NCBI GenBank assembly: GCA_023145835.1
Contig: JAGLDH010000024.1
Coordinates: forward strand, 1 to 42,695
Direction of reading: 5' to 3'
Length of the DNA stretch: 42,695 nucleotides
From: Methylococcales bacterium
Lineage (GTDB): Bacteria > Pseudomonadota > Gammaproteobacteria > Methylococcales > Methylomonadaceae
Shown: one piece after another, positions 34,045-42,695 of the stretch
Numbering within the stretch: the first letter of the stretch is position 1
Layout: every line of letters begins with the position of its first letter
The notes under the pieces: generated by a model
The model's database searches: none
The model's input: the letters and a program-made list of their open reading frames with translations, nothing else
Told to the model about the DNA's origin: nothing
Position numbers and translations under genes: made by a program

Positions 34045-36870
34045 TTAGGCAAATTGACGTACTTCTCCTTCACCATCAATATTGACTACGCAACGTCCAC
34101 AAAGTTCAGGGTGTTGCTCATGTTTGCCTACATCGGGTGTTTGATGCCAGCAACGTACACATTTTTCATGGTCTGATGCAGTAACTTTTATTTTTATACC
34201 TTCTATTTCTGTTTGAATTGCATCTTCTGGACAAGATTGATCATCTAAAAGTGATGTTGCAGAGGTGATAAATATAAAATGTAATTCACTAGATAATAGA
34301 CTTAAAGTAGAAAAATACTCTTTATTACAATACAGTTCAACTTCTGCATTAAGAGAAGAGCCAATTTCGCCTTTTGATCTGACTTGCTCAATTTCTTTGC
34401 TCACCGCAGTTCGGACTTGCATTATTTTATCCCAGAAGGCACGATCCATTTCTGTTTTAAGATCAAGTTGGCATAACCCTTCGTACCAAGTTGCTAGAAA
34501 AATAGAGTCACTGCGTTCCCCTGGAATATGTTGCCAAATTTCATCGGCGGTATAACTGATAATAGGCGCTAGCCAGCGAGTTAACGCTTCAATTACATGG
34601 TATATTGCTGTTTGTGCAGAACGGCGGGCAAGGCCATCTGATTTTGCAGTGTATTGACGGTCTTTAATAATATCTAGATAAAAACTGCCTAAATCTATCG
34701 CGCAGAAATGATGCACTTTTTGGTAGGTTTGTTGAAAGTGGTAAGTCTCGTATGCCTCGATAACTTCTTGTTGTAACAAATAGGTTTTATCAACAACCCA
34801 GCGATCTAAGGGGAGCATATCTTTAGCTTCAACAATATCAGTTGTAGGATTAAAGTTATTTAGATTAGACAATAAGAAACGAGCTGTATTTCTTAATCGG
34901 CGATAGCCATCTGATGTTCGTGTTAGAATTTCATCAGAGACATTCATTTCTCCACGATAATCAGTGGCTGCAACCCATAAACGGAGTACATCTGCACCTA
35001 GAGACTTCATGATCGTTTGCGGTGCAACGACATTTCCTGCAGATTTAGACATTTTTTTACCCTCTGCATCGACAGTAAATCCATGAGTTAATACGGCTTT
35101 ATAAGGAGCCACACCATTCATCGCTGTAGATGCTAATAAAGAAGATTGAAACCAGCCTCTGTGCTGATCTGAACCTTCTAAATATAAATCAGCAGGAAAG
35201 GTGAGTTGTTCACGACGATTTAAGACAGCAGCATGTGTCGTGCCAGAGTCAAACCAAACATCAAGAGTATCTGTCATTTTGTCATATTGTTCGGCATCGT
35301 CTCCAATCAAATCGGATGCTTCAAGCTCAAACCACGCTTCTATGCCTTTTTCTTCAATACGTTTTGCAATTTCTTCGACTAGTTCATTAGTACGAGGGTG
35401 TAATTCACGTGTTTCCTTGTGTATAAAGAATGTAATAGGTACGCCCCATGTGCGTTGACGAGATATGCACCAGTCAGGGCGGCCTTCTATCATGCTTTCT
35501 ATTCGAGCCTGTCCCCAATCAGGAATCCAGGCAACACTTTTTACTTCTGATAATGCCTGCTCGCGTAACTGATTTTTATCCATAGAGATAAACCATTGGG
35601 GTGTTGCTCTAAAGATAATAGGTGTTTTATGTCGCCAGCAATGTGGGTAACTGTGCAAAATGGCATGGTGATGAACAAGCTGCCCTTTTTCTTTTAATAC
35701 ATCTAAAACGTGTTCGTTTGCTTTGAAGACGTGTTCACCAGCAAATATTTCTGTATTAGGTAAAAAAACACCGTTACTACCCACTGGATTATCAATTGGC
35801 AAATCATATTTCATACCAATAACATAATCGTCTTGTCCATGCCCTGGAGCAGTGTGAACAGCCCCTGTTCCAGCATCTGTTGTGACATGATCGCCTAAAA
35901 TGATGGGTACTATTCGATCATAAAAAGGGTGATGTAATAACTGATTTTCTAACTCGCTTCCTTTGCAATAACCAATAACTTTATATTCTCCCGCATCAAA
36001 ACGGAGCATTGCATCTTTAAGCAACACTTCTGCAATAACCAGGCGTTCTTGGGTTCCACCCATTTCACATTGAACAACAGCATATTCTAACTCAGGATTA
36101 AGTGCTACACCTTGGTTAGCAGGCAATGTCCAAGGGGTTGTTGTCCAAATAACGACGGATAAAGAGCCTTCTCCTAGATGCTCTGGTGCGTGATGACAGC
36201 TTGCCATAAAAGCGGCTTCATCATAGACTTCAAAACGCACATCAATTGCAGGCGAATGTTTATCTTCGTATTCAACTTCGGCTTCAGCTAATGCTGATCC
36301 GCAATCAGTACACCAATGAACAGGTTTTGCACCTTGGCTTAAATGTCCCTTTTCAGCGATTTTACCTAATGAGCGCACAGTGTCAGCTTCAAAAGCGTAG
36401 TTCATCGTTAGATAGGGTGCGTCCCATTCACCTAAAATACCTAAGCGAATAAATTCATCTTTTTGGGCTTTGACTTGTTTGGCGGCATATGTACGGCATT
36501 CTTTACGAAAAATCTCAGGCGATACTTTTGCGCCTGCTTTGCCCACTTTTTTTTCTACCATTAGTTCAATGGGAAGGCCGTGACAGTCCCACCCAGGAAC
36601 ATAAGGTGCATCGAAACCACTCAGTGATTTTGATTTAAGAATAATATCTTTTAATACTTTATTAACGGCATGTCCAATATGGATAGCTCCATTCGCATAG
36701 GGAGGGCCATCATGCAAAATAAATTTAGGCTTGCCAGAAAACTCATCTCTGATTTGTTTGTATAAATCAGCTTCATTCCATTTTTTTAAACGTTCTGGCT
36801 CACGTTGAGCCAAGTTACCTTTCATTGGAAAAGCTGTTTTAGGTAAATTAAGTGTTTTTTTGTAATCCAT
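34045..36870 (-). CDS. ileS: Isoleucyl-tRNA synthetase
   Basis: 941 residues, bacterial type with C-terminal zinc finger. The class I signature is [14 protein letters not shown] (HIGH at 64-67) and [12 protein letters not shown] (KMSKS). The editing domain includes [15 protein letters not shown] and [15 protein letters not shown]. The zinc site is CVRCWH and CGRCVVN near the C-terminus. Length is normal. It follows ribF by five bases and precedes lspA; this cluster order is standard in gammaproteobacteria. Confidence 0.98.
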   Translation of the reverse strand: MDYKKTLNLPKTAFPMKGNLAQREPERLKKWNEADLYKQIRDEFSGKPKFILHDGPPYANGAIHIGHAVNKVLKDIILKSKSLSGFDAPYVPGWDCHGLPIELMVEKKVGKAGAKVSPEIFRKECRTYAAKQVKAQKDEFIRLGILGEWDAPYLTMNYAFEADTVRSLGKIAEKGHLSQGAKPVHWCTDCGSALAEAEVEYEDKHSPAIDVRFEVYDEAAFMASCHHAPEHLGEGSLSVVIWTTTPWTLPANQGVALNPELEYAVVQCEMGGTQERLVIAEVLLKDAMLRFDAGEYKVIGYCKGSELENQLLHHPFYDRIVPIILGDHVTTDAGTGAVHTAPGHGQDDYVIGMKYDLPIDNPVGSNGVFLPNTEIFAGEHVFKANEHVLDVLKEKGQLVHHHAILHSYPHCWRHKTPIIFRATPQWFISMDKNQLREQALSEVKSVAWIPDWGQARIESMIEGRPDWCISRQRTWGVPITFFIHKETRELHPRTNELVEEIAKRIEEKGIEAWFELEASDLIGDDAEQYDKMTDTLDVWFDSGTTHAAVLNRREQLTFPADLYLEGSDQHRGWFQSSLLASTAMNGVAPYKAVLTHGFTVDAEGKKMSKSAGNVVAPQTIMKSLGADVLRLWVAATDYRGEMNVSDEILTRTSDGYRRLRNTARFLLSNLNNFNPTTDIVEAKDMLPLDRWVVDKTYLLQQEVIEAYETYHFQQTYQKVHHFCAIDLGSFYLDIIKDRQYTAKSDGLARRSAQTAIYHVIEALTRWLAPIISYTADEIWQHIPGERSDSIFLATWYEGLCQLDLKTEMDRAFWDKIMQVRTAVSKEIEQVRSKGEIGSSLNAEVELYCNKEYFSTLSLLSSELHFIFITSATSLLDDQSCPEDAIQTEIEGIKIKVTASDHEKCVRCWHQTPDVGKHEQHPELCGRCVVNIDGEGEVRQFA

Positions 36871-36875
36871 CTTTT

Positions 36876-37814
36876 TTAATGAGTCAAATGGGTGAAAAAT
36901 TGTTTTGCAGTCATAATATCTTTTTCTATTTGTATTTTTAGTTCATCTAAGGAATTAAATCGGATTTCGTTTCTGATTTTTTGCTTAAAATGAACGTCTA
37001 CATAGTGTCCGTATATATCCTTATTGAAGTCAAATAAATGTGTTTCTAAAATGACTTTTTGTCCGCCATCAACAGTAGGTCGGGTGCCTACATTGGCAAC
37101 GCCTTGTATTTCTTTATCATTAATACCTGTCATCGTCACGGCAAACACGCCTGCTATAGGTGTGTTTTTTCTAAACATTTGAATGTTGGCAGTAGGAAAG
37201 CCAATCGTTCTTCCTCGTTTGTTTCCATGAGCAACTCTTCCACAAACGGAATAGTCACGACCTAATAATAGCTTGGCTTTTGGTAAATCTCCATCACCTA
37301 AAGCATCTCTAATAAGTGTGCTGCTAACTCTATGGTTGTCCATAAAATAGGAGTTAGTATCTTCAACTTCAAAACCAAAGAGCTTGCCTTTTTCTTTAAG
37401 CATAGCGAAATTTCCACAGCGGGCTTTGCCAAAATGGAAATCATCACCAACAATCAAGTGTTTTACATTGAGTCTTCTGACTAAATAATTAGTAATAAAA
37501 TCTTCAGCCACATAGTTTGCCATAGACTGATTAAATTTAACAATAAGCACTTTATCAATAGGGAGTGCCCTAAACTGTATAATTTTTTCTCTTAGACGCA
37601 TTAATCTCGATGGCGCGTTTTCACCAAGAAAAAATTCTAATGGTTGAGGCTCAAACACCATAAGCACCACAGGAAGGTTCATTAGCTTTCCTTGTGCTGA
37701 CAACTTATCTATCACTTTTTTATGCCCAGTATGGACGCCATCAAAGTTTCCTATACTAAGGACACAGCCATCTTTTAAAGGTTTAAGGTGGGTTAACCCT
37801 CTAATTAGATGCAT
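36876..37814 (-). CDS. ribF: Bifunctional riboflavin kinase/FAD synthetase
   Basis: 312 residues. The N-terminal FAD synthetase part has [39 protein letters not shown] and [14 protein letters not shown]. The C-terminal riboflavin kinase part has [17 protein letters not shown] (GxPTAN motif) and [13 protein letters not shown]. It makes FMN and FAD from riboflavin. Second in the murJ-ribF-ileS-lspA run; 71 bases separate it from murJ. Confidence 0.97.
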   Translation of the reverse strand: MHLIRGLTHLKPLKDGCVLSIGNFDGVHTGHKKVIDKLSAQGKLMNLPVVLMVFEPQPLEFFLGENAPSRLMRLREKIIQFRALPIDKVLIVKFNQSMANYVAEDFITNYLVRRLNVKHLIVGDDFHFGKARCGNFAMLKEKGKLFGFEVEDTNSYFMDNHRVSSTLIRDALGDGDLPKAKLLLGRDYSVCGRVAHGNKRGRTIGFPTANIQMFRKNTPIAGVFAVTMTGINDKEIQGVANVGTRPTVDGGQKVILETHLFDFNKDIYGHYVDVHFKQKIRNEIRFNSLDELKIQIEKDIMTAKQFFTHLTH

Positions 37815-37885
37815 AGATAGTTATTCTAGTAAAAACGATTGATTCTATCATTTTTGGTGTGTGTTCATAACCATTAAAAATAACA

Positions 37886-39418
37886 TTATTTATTAAAGAG
37901 GTTGTTAGGTCTTACTCCTATTAATAATAGTGCGAATAGATAAGTCAACCCAGCTAAGAAAATCCATAGCGCAAGATTAAATGCTCTGTCAAAGGCAGAC
38001 CATTGGAACCATTGATTAGTATCAACACAAATATAGATAAATAGTGCCATTATTTCATTGGCAAAAATGATTTTGACAAAAAAGTTAGCCCAGTTTTTTC
38101 CAGGTTTATATATTCTGTCTTTTATTAGTTTTGTTAGCAATAGAGAGGCGTTGAAGAATGCGCTTAAAGATGTTGCTAGTGCAAGGCCTGCGTGGGCAAA
38201 AGGGAATGCGAGGACAATATTTAATCCCATGTTGGCAACCATTGCATAGATACCGAAGCGTACAGGTGTTTTCATGTCTTTGCGAGAGCTAAAGCCAGGG
38301 ACTAAAACTTTAACTAGAATGAAGCCTAGTAACCCAAGGGAATATGCCATTAGACTTTTACCTGCTAAATGTACATCATTGGCACTAAATTCATTATATT
38401 GAAATAATGTTGATAGCATAGGCTCTGCAAGCATTAGCAAACCAATGGAGGCAGGTAAACCTATCAATAATACGAGTCGTAAAGCCCAGTTTAAAGATTT
38501 TGAGAAGGCGATTGGATCATTAGCGGCATGATTTTTAGATAAGCTGGGTAATATAACAGTTGCTAGAGCAATGCCAAAAATGCCTAGAGGAAATTCAACT
38601 AATCGATCAGAATAATACAGCCAAGAAACACTGCCAGCAGCAAGAAGCGAGGCAATGATGGTATCGAGAAGCAAGTTTATTTGAGTTACTGATACGCCAA
38701 AAATAGCGGGTAACATGAGTTTTAAAATACGTTTGACTCCAGGGTCTTTAAAGCCAAATTTTAACTTGGGTAACAAGCCAAGTTTGTAAAGAGCAGGAAA
38801 TTGGAATAAAAGTTGTACTACTCCTGCAGCAAACACGCCCCAAGCAAGTGCAACAATAGGGTCGGGCATTAAAGGGGAGAGCCATATTGCAGCAGCAATC
38901 ATACAAATATTTAAAAATACAGGTGTGAACGCTGGGATTGCAAATTTTCCGTGAGAGTTTAATATGCCGCCTGCAAAAGCAACTGAAGAGATGAAAAACA
39001 AATAAGGAAAAGTAATTTTAAGCATTTGTACTGCTAAATCATATTGCTTTCCTTCGTTTGAAAACCCCGGGGCAAATAAAGTAATAATAATGGGAGATGC
39101 AATAATACCAATAAGAGTGACAATAGCTAAAATTAATGCAAGTGTCCCCGCTGTTTTATCAATAAAAAGTTTTAAAGCTTGTTTGCTTCCTTGTTCCTTA
39201 TAATCTGATAAGACGGGTACAAAGGCTTGGGAAAAAGCGCCTTCAGCAAATAAGCGACGTAAAAAATTAGGGATTTTAAAAGCAACAAAAAAAGCATCGG
39301 TTCCTGCGTCAACGCCAAAGATTCGTGCAAACATCATGTCTCTGATAAAGCCCAGGATACGAGAGATCATTGTCATGCTGCTAACGATAGCAGTTGATTT
39401 TAAAAGTTGCTTACTCAA
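37886..39418 (-). CDS. murJ: Lipid II flippase MurJ
   Basis: 510 residues, about fourteen membrane helices. It starts MSKQLLKSTAIVSSMTMISR, followed by ILGFIRDMMFARIFGVDAGT and the conserved FRRLFAEGAFSQAFVPVLSD. It flips lipid-linked peptidoglycan precursor to the periplasm. Length and motifs are normal for MurJ (formerly MviN). Divergent from rpsT across a 93-base gap, a usual gammaproteobacterial arrangement. Confidence 0.97.
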   Translation of the reverse strand: MSKQLLKSTAIVSSMTMISRILGFIRDMMFARIFGVDAGTDAFFVAFKIPNFLRRLFAEGAFSQAFVPVLSDYKEQGSKQALKLFIDKTAGTLALILAIVTLIGIIASPIIITLFAPGFSNEGKQYDLAVQMLKITFPYLFFISSVAFAGGILNSHGKFAIPAFTPVFLNICMIAAAIWLSPLMPDPIVALAWGVFAAGVVQLLFQFPALYKLGLLPKLKFGFKDPGVKRILKLMLPAIFGVSVTQINLLLDTIIASLLAAGSVSWLYYSDRLVEFPLGIFGIALATVILPSLSKNHAANDPIAFSKSLNWALRLVLLIGLPASIGLLMLAEPMLSTLFQYNEFSANDVHLAGKSLMAYSLGLLGFILVKVLVPGFSSRKDMKTPVRFGIYAMVANMGLNIVLAFPFAHAGLALATSLSAFFNASLLLTKLIKDRIYKPGKNWANFFVKIIFANEIMALFIYICVDTNQWFQWSAFDRAFNLALWIFLAGLTYLFALLLIGVRPNNLFNK

Positions 39419-39446
39419 GGTGTTGATTAGTTATGTATAAATAAAG

Positions 39447-39475
39447 TTGACAATCATATCATTTAACAAGATAAT
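39447..39475 (+). promoter_or_regulatory. Sigma-70 promoter of rpsT
   Basis: TTGACA (39447-39452) and GATAAT (39470-39475) are 17 bases apart, a near-consensus promoter. Transcription should start near 39482, about 30 bases before the rpsT ATG. It points away from murJ. Confidence 0.8.
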
Positions 39476-39511
39476 ACGCGGTTCTTATTTAACACAGACA
39501 GAATTGGTAAC

Positions 39512-39775
39512 ATGGCTAATACAGCACAGGCTAAAAAAAGAGCACGTCAGGCAGAAAGAAGCCGCATTCGTAAAGCAGGGCAACGTAGTGGTATGCGTAC
39601 TTTTATCAAAAAAGTAATTGCTGCTGTTGAATCTGGAGATAAAGAAAAGGCTCAAGCCGCTTTTAAAACAGTTGTTCCAGTAATCGATGGTGCTGTTACT
39701 AAGGGTCTTGTTCATAAAAATAAAGCTGCTAGAAATAAAAGTAGACTGAATTTAAGAGTTAAGGCGATGGCTTAA
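39512..39775 (+). CDS. rpsT: Ribosomal protein bS20
   Basis: This 87-residue, very basic small-subunit protein starts MANTAQAKKRARQAERSRIR, then contains RSGMRTFIKKVIAAVESGDK, and ends KGLVHKNKAARNKSRLNLRV plus a short tail. Normal length. Monocistronic between a near-consensus promoter and a strong terminator. Confidence 0.98.
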   Translation: MANTAQAKKRARQAERSRIRKAGQRSGMRTFIKKVIAAVESGDKEKAQAAFKTVVPVIDGAVTKGLVHKNKAARNKSRLNLRVKAMA

Positions 39776-39794
39776 GCTTAGAGCTACCTAATTT

Positions 39795-39835
39795 TAAAAA
39801 AGGCCGATACATTTTTAATGTATCGGCCTTTTTTT
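39795..39835. terminator. Strong bidirectional intrinsic terminator
   Basis: AGGCCGATACAT (39801-39812) pairs perfectly with ATGTATCGGCCT (39818-39829) around a five-base loop. A T-run follows on the plus strand, and A's precede it, giving a T-run on the minus strand. It ends rpsT and, from the other side, the obgE-proB transcript. Confidence 0.93.
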
Positions 39836-39892
39836 ATTTTTTGAAATAGATTTGATTGAATTTTAGTGTTTAATTAGTAATATGATAGAGAG

Positions 39893-42380
<2,488 letters not shown>

Positions 42381-42644
42381 CTAGGCTGCTGCAGCTACAA
42401 TACTGATGTATTTGCGATTTTTTGGGCCTTTTTCTTGAAAAAGAACTTTTCCAGTTGCTGTTGCAAATAATGTATGGTCTTTACCCATTCCAACGTTGTC
42501 GCCAGCATGAAATTTAGTTCCACGTTGACGGACTAGAATGCTTCCTGCACTAACTTCTTGACCGCCGTAGCGTTTAACACCAAGCCTTTTGGCGTTGGAG
42601 TCACGTCCGTTTCTAGTACTACCACCTGCTTTTTTATGAGCCAT
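42381..42644 (-). CDS. rpmA: Ribosomal protein bL27
   Basis: 87 residues: [20 protein letters not shown], then [20 protein letters not shown] and [20 protein letters not shown]. This is a normal L27 whose N-terminus reaches the peptidyl transferase centre. AGGAGTAA precedes the ATG. It follows rplU by 17 bases. Confidence 0.98.
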   Translation of the reverse strand: MAHKKAGGSTRNGRDSNAKRLGVKRYGGQEVSAGSILVRQRGTKFHAGDNVGMGKDHTLFATATGKVLFQEKGPKNRKYISIVAAAA

Positions 42645-42661
42645 TGTTTACTCCTAAGGTA

Positions 42662-42695
42662 TTAAGCAGAAATGCCAGTAATCTGGATTTCTGTG
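42662..42695 (-). CDS. rplU: Ribosomal protein bL21, C-terminal end only
   Basis: The last ten codons read TEIQITGISA and then TAA at 42662-42664, the usual end of L21. The rest of the gene lies beyond the right edge. Position before rpmA confirms it. Confidence 0.9.
   Translation of the reverse strand, partial: TEIQITGISA

Overview
The window is AT-rich chromosomal DNA from a gammaproteobacterium. The order rpmA-obgE-proB / rpsT / murJ-ribF-ileS-lspA, the run gshB-tonB-like-yqgE-ruvX followed after two unrelated minus-strand genes by pyrR-pyrB-pyrC', and the PyrR/aspartate carbamoyltransferase/inactive dihydroorotase set are typical of that class. The gnd-zwf-pgl operon and several small secreted families (9350, 14816, 15790, 21440) resemble those I associate with methanotrophs of the Methylococcales. 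That last placement is recollection and inference, not proof.

Left part, about 1-10.8 kb, is an accessory region full of mobile-element wreckage. It holds an IS200 remnant (499-770), a decayed ISL3 transposase (about 6030-6356) and a decayed IS4-type transposase (7709-9147) split by a nearly intact IS200/IS605 element (8046-8584). There are also repeat fragments and a DUF3592-like pseudogene. Bracketed by this wreckage is an intact four-gene minus-strand operon (5684 down to 780): a double-glycine leader peptide with a proline-rich core, a radical SAM enzyme, a C39-peptidase ABC exporter and an HlyD-type periplasmic adaptor. This looks like a complete peptide-modification and export system. 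The predicted mature peptide (44 residues, no Cys, no Asp/Glu, Pro at every third position from 48 to 60) resembles the honeybee proline-rich antimicrobial peptide abaecin as I remember it, and starts at the same tyrosine. This is the most exciting item in the window.

Middle part, about 10.8-17 kb, has a two-gene glycosyltransferase module (GT-C membrane protein plus GT2) flanked on both sides by copies of a dispersed, probably structured RNA-like repeat (also at 6.6 kb). It then carries ssb, two small envelope genes, a MITE-like repeat and the ribosomal pair rpmB-rpmG.

Right part, 17.4-42.7 kb, is ordinary core genome. It covers glutathione synthesis, a TonB-like protein, YqgE and RuvX; a lipoprotein and a large secreted protein; pyrimidine biosynthesis; a LOG-family protein; the oxidative pentose phosphate operon; NAD synthesis (nadC); cytosolic AmpD; the riboflavin kinase/IleRS/LspA cluster; MurJ; S20; ProB; ObgE; L27; and the last codons of L21. 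In the ileS-lspA gap sits a long nested hairpin that shares its internal loops, but not its stem sequence, with a second hairpin at 13.6-13.8 kb. It is an element family with conserved loops and compensating stems. No tRNA, rRNA or CRISPR array was seen.
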